Below are positions 17,909-27,370 of a stretch of 64,000 bases of DNA, in pieces. The notes beneath the pieces are model-generated. The model had not been told where the DNA came from, searched no databases, and worked only from the letters and a program-made list of their open reading frames with translations. Positions within the stretch are counted from its first letter, which is position 1. Each line of letters begins with the position of its first letter. The stretch spans positions 1 to 64,000 of the forward strand of contig NZ_JAEOAH010000011.1 in NCBI RefSeq assembly GCF_016612995.1, in the 5' to 3' direction. Origin of the DNA: Viridibacillus soli (GTDB taxonomy: Bacteria; Bacillota; Bacilli; Bacillales_A; Planococcaceae). The position numbers and the translations under genes were made by a program.

Positions 17909-18376
17909 ATAAAAACCAACCTCCTAAATTTTGCAACAATACTATGTCGTGTTGATAGAACAATGCTGTATGGCTAGTATATTGTTAATATTAGAATATC
18001 ATATTTACCTTAAATTAGTAATTCATTATTAGTATTGGCACGTATATATATACCTATTTTCACAACTTGGACATATACAACATACCCATTATTACCATAA
18101 TTTTATAAATAAAATATTTACAGGGAAAAATAGGGTGTATAATTATATACATAACTAATCATACGATATATAGACACCTCGGTAGTCTATATATAAAATT
18201 CATTCGTTACCCAATATCTTTTTGTTAAAATAAATGATCACTTTACCAATGCCAATAAAGGAAGGGCTGGATTCATGATATACCTTTCTAAATTTCATAC
18301 TCATCCAAACATTGAAATTTGAAGCTTACTTAATCTGGTTAAAAAAATGTGTGCTTGAATAAGAGGAGGAAAAAGA
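17909..18376. other. AT-rich divergent intergenic region
   Basis: This gap between two divergent genes contains alternating AT tracts and several TATA-rich palindromes (for example CACGTATATATATACC near 18037 and GATATATAGACACC...GGTAGTCTATATATA near 18162-18197). Promoters for both neighbours must lie here but no operator can be assigned. Confidence 0.4.
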
Positions 18377-19237
18377 ATGGAATGTAAGATAAATAATATC
18401 TCTATCAATTATGAAGAAATAGGAGAGGGGAAGCCCATTATAATGTTACATGGTTTTTCTCCAGATCACAGATTAATGATCGGATGTATGGAACCTATTT
18501 TTAGAAGTAGAGATGGTTATAGAAGGATATATATCGATTTACCAGGCATGGGAAAGTCAGAGAGTGCAGAAGGGATTATTAATGCTGATGCGATGCTTGA
18601 CATTATAATTGAGTTTATTAATAAGATAATTCCAGATGAGAATTTCATACTTGTAGGTGAGTCATATGGTGGCTATTTGTCAAGAGGTATAATCTACAAG
18701 ATGGCTGATAGGGTAGAAGGCCTTTTATTAACTTGCCCAGTTATAATAGCAGATTATAATAAGCGAACTGTTCCAGAACCTATTGTTTTAATAAATGATC
18801 AGGAGTTACTACATGGCCTAACACCAGAAGAAGTAGAAGACTTTAGTTCAATGGCGGTGGTTCAAAGCAAACATATTTATGAACGATATAAAAACGAAAT
18901 AGTAGCGGGTATTAAATTAGCTGATAATATATTTTTAGAAAGATTTAAAGAAAATGGATACGGGTTTTCATTTGATGTGGATAAACTAGGTAGAAATTTT
19001 ACTAAACCAGTTCTTCTATTGTTAGGAAGACAAGATTCAATTGTAGGGTATGAAGATGCGTGGAACATTTTAAGGAATTTTACAAGAGCAACTTTTGCTG
19101 TACTTGATAGAGCGGGACATAATTTACAAATAGAACAAGAGGAATTACATAATTCTCTCGTTAGTGAGTGGCTTAATAGGGTAGATGAAATAGAACAATT
19201 TAAAGATCAGGAATTATTGAGTAAGAAGGAAAAATGA
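18377..19237 (+). CDS. Alpha/beta hydrolase
   Basis: This 286-residue cytoplasmic enzyme has the alpha/beta hydrolase triad: nucleophile S96 in LVGESYGGYLS, acid Asp in GRQDSIVGYED (about 220), and His in DRAGHNLQIEQ (about 247). The oxyanion HGFS motif follows the first strands. AGAGGAGG stands before the ATG. The substrate cannot be told; relatives include esterases and small-ester hydrolases. It appears monocistronic with a strong terminator at 19300. Confidence 0.88.
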   Translation: MECKINNISINYEEIGEGKPIIMLHGFSPDHRLMIGCMEPIFRSRDGYRRIYIDLPGMGKSESAEGIINADAMLDIIIEFINKIIPDENFILVGESYGGYLSRGIIYKMADRVEGLLLTCPVIIADYNKRTVPEPIVLINDQELLHGLTPEEVEDFSSMAVVQSKHIYERYKNEIVAGIKLADNIFLERFKENGYGFSFDVDKLGRNFTKPVLLLLGRQDSIVGYEDAWNILRNFTRATFAVLDRAGHNLQIEQEELHNSLVSEWLNRVDEIEQFKDQELLSKKEK

Positions 19238-19299
19238 AAAAGCCTAGTATGAGGAACAGGTTTTGAGCTTGTAGCTCCTTTGTTTAAATATTGATTTTG

Positions 19300-19332
19300 A
19301 ACCCCTCTAAGCACATCTTAGAGGGGTTTTAA
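19300..19332 (+). terminator. Intrinsic terminator
   Basis: AACCCCTCTAA pairs with TTAGAGGGGTT (19318-19328), followed by TT. Confidence 0.85.
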
Positions 19333-19631
19333 TGTTCTAACCAATGCAAAGTGGCAGCAAATACAGAGTGATGGTCTATTCATCAGTCGATCCAATTGAG
19401 ATAATCAATGATTAAGTCAAACACCTAAAATGAACCCTATTTGTCGTTTTGCCTAATCGATCATCCAAATTTATTAGTTTTAATATCATTACAGTGCACT
19501 TTTACATAAAAGTGACTAATGAGCCGCATTCATTAATTTGTATCGGATTTTTTTTATGAATTACGAAAAAGTGAAACTATTATAAAATTATATCCGTCTG
19601 TAGGGTAAATGAGAGAAAGGAGGCTGCTGTT

Positions 19632-20144
19632 ATTGAGAATTTAGAAGAGGTAATGGAAGAACACGGTGAATACTGCATGCGTGTCGCTTATTTATATGTT
19701 AAAGATTGGGCTACTGCTGAGGAAATCATTCAAGATGTTTTTCTAACATATTATCAAAAGCAAAATCAATTTGAATATCGAGCATCGTTGAAAACCTATC
19801 TAGTGAAAATTACGGTTAATAAATGCCATGACTATTTACGAAGTTGGAAAAATAAAAAGGCCTATTTATTTCAGAAAATACATGTAGGATCAACAGATTA
19901 CTCACCAGAAAAAGTCATATTATTGGCCGATGAAAAAAGTGAGCTATTACAGAATTTATTTAAGTAACCCGTTAAATATCGAGAAGTCATTATCCTATAC
20001 TTTTATCAAGAATATAAGATTACAGAAATTGCGATGATTTTAAACTGCTCAGAGAATACGGTAAAGACCAGACTGCAAAGAGCAAAAAAGCGACTACGAG
20101 AACAGTTAACACAGCAAAGTTGGGAGGTGCTGTTAAGTGAATAA
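19632..20144 (+). pseudogene. ECF RNA polymerase sigma factor interrupted by a TAA
   Basis: Region 2 is clear (EEIIQDVFLTYYQ, SLKTYLVKITVNKCHDYLRSW). The frame stops at TAA 19965-19967 after QNLFK, then continues with no shift into a normal region 4: PVKYREVIILYFYQEYKITEIA and ENTVKTRLQRAKKRLRE. It ends at 20142-20144. Relatives read LPVKYR here, so TTA to TAA is the simplest change. AAAGGAGG (about 19616-19623) is correctly spaced only for an ATT codon at 19632. The first in-frame ATG (19653) has a poor site. So either the rare ATT is used or the start codon is also lost. Confidence 0.85.
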
Positions 20145-21315
20145 GATGAAAAAAGAGGTGGATCGTTCAATAGGGGAGAAGCCACGATTTCACTCGAATT
20201 TAAAGAAGAAAATACTCCTAGCTGCAAAAGAACAGCAACCGACGAAAAAGCGTATGCAGTGGAAGTATCCCGTTATATTAACAACGTTTATCATAGTATT
20301 ATGCTTTTTAGCTATAACGGAATGGACAAAGCACCAAAGTGACAATAGTGCTTTTAATCGAGCTGAGTTTGAACAGTTTTTTGAAGAGCAATTGAAAAAG
20401 GATAACGCGGGCATTGATCGTTCTATTAAGGTGAAAAATACAATTTTAAAAATGGATACAGAAACGATGAAAAATGGAGATGTCATTGTCTTATATAGTA
20501 GGCATTTAAAAAGTACAGGAGAACGCAATGAACTCAATAAATTGGATAAAACTGTGTATTTTCTTGGCTATTTTGAGAAAGGTAAAAAGCAGTGGAAAAG
20601 GCAATATGCAATGTTAGCGGATGATGACACAGTAAATTTCTAGATTGCAATGGATAAAGAACCTTTTATTACATTTGGTCATTTAACTGATGATCGCATT
20701 TCAAATGTAACGATTGACCAAAAGCAAGCTACAATCATTGATACGCCAAATGGTGAGCGCCTCTGGTACGGGCTTAGTGAGAGTGAAGAGAAGAAGGTGC
20801 GATTTATTGATCAAAATGGCAGTGGAAAAGCAATACCAAGTCGCAATGCTTTTTACACAAGGGCATATGATGGGCGCAAATTAAACATAGCTATCATCGG
20901 AGAGAATCTAGAACGAACCTATAATCAAGTGACATTTACAAATGTAGAAGCAGATGAACTAAACAATGCAAAAACGGCCTATGATGCTTTCTATATAACG
21001 GATCAGTATTTTAATGAATTGTCTCAGAAGAAATGGAAAAAGACGTTTCGAAATATCAAAACACCCGTATTTTTCTTAAATATGGATGAACATACATTTA
21101 TTTATTATACCGGTGAATTGACATACGATAAGCATTCTTTCCCTTCAAATAGCAATTCTGAAGGCTTCGTAAATGTTAAAGTGAAAGGTGAGAAAAATGT
21201 ACACTACTGGGGATATGGAGATCCTTCAGATTCAACAAATCCAAATGAGGTTCCTCAAGATATTATGAATTTCATGCTTCGAGATATTGAAAAGTTTACG
21301 TATAAAGAGAATTAG
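20137..21315 (+). pseudogene. Membrane anti-sigma factor interrupted by a TAG
   Basis: GTG 20137 overlaps the sigma gene end and has GGGAGG upstream. The first 168 codons encode a cytoplasmic basic segment, one membrane helix (about 46-63: VILTTFIIVLCFLAIT) and the start of an extracytoplasmic domain. A TAG at 20641-20643 then interrupts. The same frame is open for 223 further codons (ITFGHLTDDRISNV, GERLWYG, GYGDPSDSTN) to 21315. Together they make a 392-residue sensor-type anti-sigma protein broken by one stop. The second part has no convincing own ribosome binding site. It would normally hold the adjacent ECF factor inactive at the membrane. Confidence 0.7.
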
Positions 21316-21371
21316 TACACTTTCAATCACGCCACTTTGATATACTAGAAGAAAACTAGGAGTTAGCCTTC

Positions 21372-21752
21372 ATGTCATTTTTGAAACCGAAACAAATTGT
21401 TATTTTATGCGGATTTACGATATTATTCGTAATGGATTTTTTCTCGCAGCTACCGATATTTACAGTTATACCTAAAAAAGTTATTATATTACTTACTTTA
21501 GTGTTAATACTGATTAGCTTTTTACCGATTGGAAAACAGAAAACAAATGCATTGGATGATTTTAAATGGCATGCGTTTTTAACAGGTTATTTAGTAGTAG
21601 CTATCATAGTAATGCAGCTACTTGGTGGGAAATCATCAAGCGGTATTAGCTTTAATAATGGCTTTGTTTTGCTTGTAGCGGCTATTACGATTTGGGAATT
21701 ACGTTCAAAATGGCGAAAAGTAAAGCAGGAAACAGCTGGAGTAGAAAAGTGA
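21372..21752 (+). CDS. Small four-helix membrane protein, unknown
   Basis: The 126-residue protein has four hydrophobic segments (IVILCGFTILFVMDFF, VIILLTLVLILISFL, FLTGYLVVAIIVMQLL, GFVLLVAAITIWEL) and a basic cytoplasmic tail. TAGGAG precedes ATG 21372. It follows the sigma/anti-sigma remnants by 56 bases in the same direction and might once have been co-transcribed. No family was recognised. Confidence 0.6.
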   Translation: MSFLKPKQIVILCGFTILFVMDFFSQLPIFTVIPKKVIILLTLVLILISFLPIGKQKTNALDDFKWHAFLTGYLVVAIIVMQLLGGKSSSGISFNNGFVLLVAAITIWELRSKWRKVKQETAGVEK

Positions 21753-21862
21753 AAAATAGTTGAAAACCACCGTTTCTTTGAACTGGCCTGTAGATTGGAA
21801 TCTAGAGATAAGTATACGCATAAAGTGGACCAAAAAGTTAGCCAACTGTATTAAGTAACTAA

Positions 21863-21900
21863 AGGACTGAGCCTTATATTGTATAAGGCTCAGTCTTTTT
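21863..21900 (+). terminator. Intrinsic terminator
   Basis: A 14-bp perfect stem GACTGAGCCTTATA (21865-21878) / TATAAGGCTCAGTC (21882-21895), followed by five Ts. Confidence 0.92.
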
Positions 21901-21959
21901 AGTTTGCTTTTTTTCTTTTGTGATTGTAGGATTTCATATTTTCCTATAGTTTTGTACAA

Positions 21960-22220
21960 AGTTTTAGAAAGAAAGCGTCTTTAATCAAATCGATAATTTT
22001 ATTCTAGCGCCTTCTGTTGGTGGGAATTATCCCTGTTTCTTGAACTAAAGCGTTACATTTAGGGCGAGAATGCTTGTTTTTGTATAATGAATTGCCAATT
22101 TAGACTTGCATAATAAACGATGGGTTATCGATGATAAAGGCCTTAAAAGACCCCTATTGGAGAGATGTTGATGTAGGATTTTCGAAATTATTTAATTAAC
22201 ATATTTACGTAAAAGAATAT
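21960..22220. other. Intergenic region before the biotin operon
   Basis: No gene or RNA was recognised. The region leads into the BirA operator at 22221. Confidence 0.4.
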
Positions 22221-22255
22221 TTGTGTTAACCTTTTTAAAAATATAGTTAACACAA
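22221..22255 (+). promoter_or_regulatory. BirA operator of the bioDAY(B) operon
   Basis: A perfect inverted repeat TTGTGTTAAC - 15 bases - GTTAACACAA matches the known Firmicute BirA box pattern (TTGTTAACC ... GGTTAACAA). A related half-site (AGGTTAACCTATTTTT) follows at 22264. The operator overlaps promoter-like TTGTGT and TATAGT elements. Biotin-loaded BirA should repress bioD-bioA-bioY from here. Confidence 0.9.
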
Positions 22256-22306
22256 ATAACTGTAGGTTAACCTATTTTTGAAAATATAGTAAATGGGGGA
22301 CAATAC

Positions 22307-22987
22307 ATGCAACATTTTTGGGTAGTGGGTACGGACACAGATGTTGGGAAAACGTTTATCACAACAATATTCATGCGTCAGCTACAAAAGAAAGGAGATA
22401 ACGTAATGCCATACAAACCTGTACAAACGGGCGAAGTGGAGGATGAAGATGTCAAATATTATCATGATACAACAAGCTATTTACAGTACAGCTTGAAACC
22501 TTTAATAAAAGAGTCACTTAATACATATTCTTTCCCCACGCCTGCCTCCCCACATTATGCAGCAGAGCTTGAAGGAGAAACCATACAAGAAGATAGACTA
22601 CAAAAAGCTATTGAATCATTAAAGCAACAATATGACACGATTATTTGCGAAGGGGCAGGGGGACTATATGTTCCACTTCATTCGGATACTACTTTGATAT
22701 TGCTAGATGTCATCAAGCAATCTGGTTTACCAGTAATACTCGTAGCGAATACGAAGCTTGGTACAATCAATCATACATTGTTGTCTGTAGAGGCATTAAA
22801 AACTCAAAACATTGAATTACTTGGTATCGTGTTTAACCAATTCCAACAGAATGCGTTAGAACAAAATAATATTGATACAATACGCCGCTTTACTTCTGTG
22901 CCAACTTTGGTCATTGAGGCGAATCGTACGATTGAAAGCTTCGATCATGAATCAATTATAGAAAGGTTGATGACATGTGACGTATGA
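22307..22987 (+). CDS. bioD: Dethiobiotin synthetase
   Basis: This 226-residue ATP-dependent carboxylase closes the ureido ring of dethiobiotin from diaminopelargonic acid and CO2. The P-loop [10 protein letters not shown] is at the N-terminus, KPVQTG follows, and [11 protein letters not shown] carries the conserved carbamate-site region. A GGGG-rich ribosome binding site precedes ATG 22307, 51 bases after the BirA operator. The end overlaps bioA by 11 bases. First gene of the operon. Confidence 0.95.
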   Translation: MQHFWVVGTDTDVGKTFITTIFMRQLQKKGDNVMPYKPVQTGEVEDEDVKYYHDTTSYLQYSLKPLIKESLNTYSFPTPASPHYAAELEGETIQEDRLQKAIESLKQQYDTIICEGAGGLYVPLHSDTTLILLDVIKQSGLPVILVANTKLGTINHTLLSVEALKTQNIELLGIVFNQFQQNALEQNNIDTIRRFTSVPTLVIEANRTIESFDHESIIERLMTCDV

Positions 22988-24338
22988 AGAACTTCAATCC
23001 CTTGACCTTGAACATATTTGGCATCCTTGTTCACAAATGAAAGACTATGAATCCTTTCCACCGATTATTATAGAGCGTGGTGAGGGGGTGTGGTTGTATG
23101 ACGAGCAAGGCAAGCGTTATTTAGATGCTGTTTCTTCATGGTGGGTCAATTTATTTGGTCATACAAATCCGCGTCTCAGCAATGCTTTAGCTGAGCAAGC
23201 TCAAAAACTGGAACACGTGATTTTTTCAAACTTTACACATAAGCCTGCAATTTACCTGGCAAAAAAACTCGTTGCGTTAACACCAGAAGGTTTGGAAAAA
23301 GTATTCTTTGCCGATAACGGCTCCTCAGCAATTGAAGTCGCTTTAAAAATGAGCTTTCAGTATCGAGCTCAAACCGGTCAGCCAAAGAAAAAACGCTTTT
23401 TAGCATTAACAGGTGCATACCATGGCGAAACACTAGGTGCACTGTCTGTTGGAGGTGTCGATTTATACAACGAAGTATATGCTCCTCTTTTACTTAATGT
23501 TGTACGTGCACAGGGACCTGATTGCTTCCGCTGTCCTTTTGAGGAGTCACCAGAGACTTGTAACGCCTCGTGCACACAATATGTGGAAGAACAATTGAAA
23601 GAACATGCAGATACAATTTCAGCTGCTATTATTGAGCCATTAATTCAAGCGGCAGCAGGTATGAAGATGTATCCCCCTGTGTACATAAAAAAATTAAGAG
23701 CATTATGCGATGAATATGATGTTCATTTTATTGCAGATGAAGTGGCAGTTGGTTTCGGTCGTACAGGTACTTTATTTGCTTGTGAACAAGCCGGTATTAC
23801 ACCAGACTTTTTATGTTTATCAAAAGGAATTACGGGTGGGTATTTACCGCTCTCCGCTGTATTAACTACAAATGAGGTATATAACGCTTTTTATGATGAT
23901 TACGGTACGATGAAAGCTTTCTTACATTCGCATAGTTATTCGGGCAACCCACTTGCCATTCGGGTCGCTGAGGAAGTATTAGATATATTTGAGGATGAAC
24001 AGGTTTTGGTTCAGTTGGAATCTAAACAAAAAATATTGAAAGAGCTAGCTCATGAGGCATTTGCCCATTTACCTTATGTAGGTGAATACCGTCAAACTGG
24101 ATTTGTTGGCGCAATCGAATTGGTAGCTGATAAAAAGACGAAGGCACCTTTCCAAAGTGAAGAGCGTATCGGTTATCAAATTTATCAACGTGCACTTGAA
24201 AAAGGTCTCCTTATACGCCCACTTGGTAACATTATTTACTTTATGCCACCATACGTCATTTCCGAAGATGAAATGACATGGATGGTTGACACAACTAAAG
24301 AAGTAATAACTCAATTTTTCAAGGAAAGAGGTAAGTAA
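22977..24338 (+). CDS. bioA: Adenosylmethionine-8-amino-7-oxononanoate aminotransferase
   Basis: This 453-residue PLP enzyme makes 7,8-diaminopelargonic acid from KAPA. Motifs include [13 protein letters not shown] (the BioA-specific N-terminus), [45 protein letters not shown] and the Schiff-base lysine in [17 protein letters not shown] start at 22977, overlapping bioD. It probably uses SAM (or lysine, as in B. subtilis) as amino donor. Full length and apparently functional. Confidence 0.95.
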   Translation: MTYEELQSLDLEHIWHPCSQMKDYESFPPIIIERGEGVWLYDEQGKRYLDAVSSWWVNLFGHTNPRLSNALAEQAQKLEHVIFSNFTHKPAIYLAKKLVALTPEGLEKVFFADNGSSAIEVALKMSFQYRAQTGQPKKKRFLALTGAYHGETLGALSVGGVDLYNEVYAPLLLNVVRAQGPDCFRCPFEESPETCNASCTQYVEEQLKEHADTISAAIIEPLIQAAAGMKMYPPVYIKKLRALCDEYDVHFIADEVAVGFGRTGTLFACEQAGITPDFLCLSKGITGGYLPLSAVLTTNEVYNAFYDDYGTMKAFLHSHSYSGNPLAIRVAEEVLDIFEDEQVLVQLESKQKILKELAHEAFAHLPYVGEYRQTGFVGAIELVADKKTKAPFQSEERIGYQIYQRALEKGLLIRPLGNIIYFMPPYVISEDEMTWMVDTTKEVITQFFKERGK

Positions 24339-24339
24339 A

Positions 24340-24942
24340 TTGAAAAATGCACGTATTTTTTCTCTTTCACTCGTATCAATTTTTGCTGCGTTGACCGCAA
24401 TTGGCGCTTTTATTAAAATTCCACTACCCGTTGTACCCTTTACTCTGCAAATTATTGTTGTGTTTTTAGCAGGTTCATTGTTAGGGAGTAAGCGAGGTTT
24501 ACAGAGTCAATTAGTTTATGTTCTCGTTGGTCTAGCTGGGCTACCCGTCTTTGCAGAAGGTGGTGGTTTTATGTATGTATTAAAGCCGACGTTTGGTTAT
24601 TTAATTGGCTTTGCTGCAGGTGCATATGTGATTGGTTGCATAATTGAACGAGTGGAACAACCTACACGTAAAGATTTTATAAAGGCGAATTTAGTTGGTA
24701 CTGTTGTGATTTATGCTGTAGGTGTACCATATCTTTATATGGCATTGAATCTTTGGATGGATGTACCAACTAGCGTATCACATGTGCTCGTAGCCGGATT
24801 TTTTAGTACAGTGGGTGTTGACTTTGCGCTTGCTATTTTTACAAGTTTATTAGCTATCCGTCTATATCCGATAGTGAAAAAAATGCTTGCAACGAAAAGT
24901 GAAAAACAAAATGGACTTGCAAACACTAGCTCAAGAAGTTAG
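24340..24942 (+). CDS. bioY: Biotin transporter S-component BioY (first copy)
   Basis: This 200-residue membrane protein has six hydrophobic helices. The BioY hallmarks are present: IKIPLPVVPFTLQ near the N-terminus, LVGLAGLPVFAEGG and TFGYLIGFAAGAYVIG. It binds biotin and needs the EcfA/EcfA'/EcfT module for energised uptake; such a module is encoded at 57726-60204. Start TTG 24340 follows AGAGG in the bioA end. Its last 32 bases overlap the start of the bioB remnant. A short hydrophilic tail is specific to this copy. Confidence 0.93.
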   Translation: MKNARIFSLSLVSIFAALTAIGAFIKIPLPVVPFTLQIIVVFLAGSLLGSKRGLQSQLVYVLVGLAGLPVFAEGGGFMYVLKPTFGYLIGFAAGAYVIGCIIERVEQPTRKDFIKANLVGTVVIYAVGVPYLYMALNLWMDVPTSVSHVLVAGFFSTVGVDFALAIFTSLLAIRLYPIVKKMLATKSEKQNGLANTSSRS

Positions 24943-25182
24943 TAAAGATAAAGAATTAACAAATGAAGAAGCAATGGCTATATTAATGATTGAACATGTT
25001 GAACTTCTCCCATTACTTCACAATGCATTTACAATCCGTAAACTTTAATACGGAAAAAAGTGAAGTTAAATATGATTATGAATGAACAAAGTTGTTATTG
25101 TCCAGAGGATCTTGGCTATCTTCAACCATTAGGGGTATATGCAGCGAATAGTATTTTCGTGAGAGACTATTAAACAACTGAA
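24911..25182 (+). pseudogene. bioB: Biotin synthase, decayed with a large internal deletion
   Basis: ATG 24911 opens a BioB N-terminus: LAQEVSKDKELTNEEAMAIL and LHNAFTIRKL. A TAA follows, then YGKK, a one-base slip in the A-run, and VKLNMIMNEQS. At CPED, where the radical-SAM CxxxCxxC cluster should begin, the sequence jumps directly to the BioB C-terminal LQPLGVYAANSIFVRDY. About 240 codons, including the FeS ligands and substrate site, are missing. BioB inserts sulfur into dethiobiotin as the last biotin step, so this locus cannot do it. Confidence 0.9.
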
Positions 25183-25239
25183 GGTCAATAGTAAGTAAAA
25201 CTTAGTAGTAAGTCATTAAAAATTTGTGCACATAATATC

Positions 25240-25283
25240 AAAAATGGTATGGCCTATATTCGTAATTTGGCCATACCATTTTT
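25240..25283. terminator. Bidirectional terminator
   Basis: A perfect 15-bp stem AAAAATGGTATGGCC (25240-25254) against 25269-25283. It serves both the biotin operon and the convergent opp operon. Confidence 0.9.
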
Positions 25284-25393
25284 AGAGGATTTGCGTATAG
25301 TTTTCTCACCTTGTCCAGTAAAGTGAAATAATACCAGATATCGATTAATAAATCATAACTTTAAATGCTACGAGATTGAATATCCTCTAATGA

Positions 25394-26308
25394 TTATTCG
25401 GTATCTTTCCATTTCTGAACTGTTGCTACCGTACCGTAAACGAAGTGTTTGTCAGAAACTTCATGGAATGAAGCGCTTTCATCTACTTCTTCATGTACAT
25501 AAGGAATTCTCGTACGTCTCGATTCTGATAATGGATCCGGTAATGGAATAGCCGAGAGTAAGGATTTCGTATATGGGTGGACAGGAGAATGATAAATATC
25601 ATCTGCTAATCCAATTTCAACGATTTTCCCACTGTACATAACGGCAATACGATCACTTATATATTTCACCATTGAAAGATCATGAGCGATGAATAGATAT
25701 GTTAAGTTATGTTCTTTTTGTAGCTGTTTTAATAAGTTTACAACTTGTGCTTGAATCGATACGTCAAGTGCTGAAATTGGTTCGTCAGCAATGATAAAGC
25801 TTGGATTTAAGCTTAGCGCACGTGCAATACCAATACGTTGTCGTTGTCCGCCTGAAAATTCATGTGCATAGCGATTTGCATGCTCTTTATTTAGACCAAC
25901 AGCTTCTAGTAATGAGGCTACTTTTTCACGACGCTCTTTTTTGTTTTTGTAAAGACCATGAATATCAAAGCTTTCACTAATAATTTCCCCAGCTGTCATA
26001 CGCGGGTTAAGAGAGGCGTATGGATCTTGGAAAATCATTTGCATTTCACGATTGAATTGCTTCAATTCTTTCGCAGATTTTTTGCCATGTACATCTTTGC
26101 CATCAAAGATAACTTCGCCGCCTGTTATATCATAGAGGCGAATGATAGAGCGTCCTGTTGTTGATTTTCCACAGCCTGATTCTCCAACAAGTCCAAGTGT
26201 TTCACCTTCATAAATGTCGAAGCTAATACCGTCAACAGCTTTAATTGGGTTATTCGATGAGCCAAAGTGTTGTGTTAAGTTTTTGATTTCGAGTAGCTTT
26301 TTAGACAT
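25394..26308 (-). CDS. oppF: Oligopeptide ABC transporter ATP-binding protein
   Basis: This 304-residue cytoplasmic ATPase has Walker A GESGCGKST, Q-loop MIFQDPYASLNPRM, signature FSGGQRQRIGIARAL and Walker B FIIADEPISALD. It ends with an oligopeptide-type C-terminal extension (VHPYTKSLLSAIP, FHEVSDKHFV), although the usual C-terminal cysteine motif is lacking. AAAGGAGG precedes the ATG. It overlaps oppD by 8 bases and is the last gene of the operon. It pairs with OppD to drive peptide uptake. Confidence 0.93.
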   Translation of the reverse strand: MSKKLLEIKNLTQHFGSSNNPIKAVDGISFDIYEGETLGLVGESGCGKSTTGRSIIRLYDITGGEVIFDGKDVHGKKSAKELKQFNREMQMIFQDPYASLNPRMTAGEIISESFDIHGLYKNKKERREKVASLLEAVGLNKEHANRYAHEFSGGQRQRIGIARALSLNPSFIIADEPISALDVSIQAQVVNLLKQLQKEHNLTYLFIAHDLSMVKYISDRIAVMYSGKIVEIGLADDIYHSPVHPYTKSLLSAIPLPDPLSESRRTRIPYVHEEVDESASFHEVSDKHFVYGTVATVQKWKDTE

Positions 26309-27356
26309 TCAATTGATCCTCCTTTGCCAAATAACCTTCAATACGCTTTGATACGGCTTCAGGAATTGGAATTTTAGGTGCATCGGGATGCAATAACCAC
26401 GTTTTTGCAAAATGCGTTTCACTTATTTGGAACATTGGTGGTTCTTTTTCATAATCAATTGCTAGTGCAAATTCATTTCGTGCTGCAAATGCGTCGCCTT
26501 TTGGCGGATGGATTAAATCTGGTGGTGACCCTGGAATCGTACGTAATAATTCATCTGAATTACTATCAATATCTGGCATTGAGCCAAGTAAACCCCAAGT
26601 GTACGGATGCTTTGGATTGTAGAAAATTTCATTCACTGTCCCGTATTCAACGATTTGACCTGCATACATAACGGCAACACGGTCTGCGACATTCGCTACA
26701 ACACCTAGATCATGGGTAATGAAGATGATTGATGTATTGCTTGTTTTTTGAATTTCCTTCATAAGTTCCAAAATTTGTGCTTGAATCGTTACATCAAGAG
26801 CAGTTGTTGGTTCATCGGCGATTAATAATTTCGGATCTGCTGCTAATGCAATCGCAATTACAACACGTTGACGCATGCCGCCTGAAAATTCATGTGGATA
26901 CTGTTTATAACGTTTTTCTGGCATAGGAATACCTACTTGTGTTAGTAATTCAATAGCTCGCTTTTTTGCTTCAGAGCGTGAAATTTTCTTATGTTGTAAA
27001 ATAACTTCCGTAATCTGTCTACCAATTCGCATCGTTGGATTTAAAGAAGTCATTGGATCTTGGAAAATCATCGCGATCTCATTGCCACGTACTTTTGACA
27101 TTTGTTTATCCGAAAGGGGGATTAGATCACGACCATTAAATAGGATTTTACCAGATTCATATATGCCAGGAGGCTGTGGAATCAGCTTCATTAGCGCGTT
27201 ACTCGTAACACTCTTACCGGAACCAGATTCTCCTACAATCGCAAGTGTTTCTCCTGCTTTTAATTCAAAATTGACACCGCGCACGGCTTGTACAATGCCC
27301 GCATACGTTTTAAAGTTGATTCTTAAATCTTGTACTTGTAAAATCGTATCACTCAT
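26301..27356 (-). CDS. oppD: Oligopeptide ABC transporter ATP-binding protein
   Basis: This 351-residue ATPase has Walker A GESGSGKSVT, Q-loop MIFQDPMTSLNP, signature FSGGMRQRVVIAIAL and Walker B LLIADEPTTALD. The OppD-type C-terminal region follows (HPYTWGLLGSMPDI, IPGSPPDLIHPP, RNEFALAIDYEKEPP). The usual family motif here has two or three cysteines; these are replaced, so a C-terminal FeS cluster is unlikely. ATG 27356 is preferred over the GTG at 27365, which abuts the AAGGAGG site. Confidence 0.92.
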   Translation of the reverse strand: MSDTILQVQDLRINFKTYAGIVQAVRGVNFELKAGETLAIVGESGSGKSVTSNALMKLIPQPPGIYESGKILFNGRDLIPLSDKQMSKVRGNEIAMIFQDPMTSLNPTMRIGRQITEVILQHKKISRSEAKKRAIELLTQVGIPMPEKRYKQYPHEFSGGMRQRVVIAIALAADPKLLIADEPTTALDVTIQAQILELMKEIQKTSNTSIIFITHDLGVVANVADRVAVMYAGQIVEYGTVNEIFYNPKHPYTWGLLGSMPDIDSNSDELLRTIPGSPPDLIHPPKGDAFAARNEFALAIDYEKEPPMFQISETHFAKTWLLHPDAPKIPIPEAVSKRIEGYLAKEDQLNV

Positions 27357-27370
27357 TCTTGACACCCTCC

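Noticed and set aside
20650-21315. Independent gene starting at ATG 20650
   Set aside because: It is in the same frame as the upstream anti-sigma gene, separated only by a TAG, and has no ribosome binding site; better read as one broken gene.
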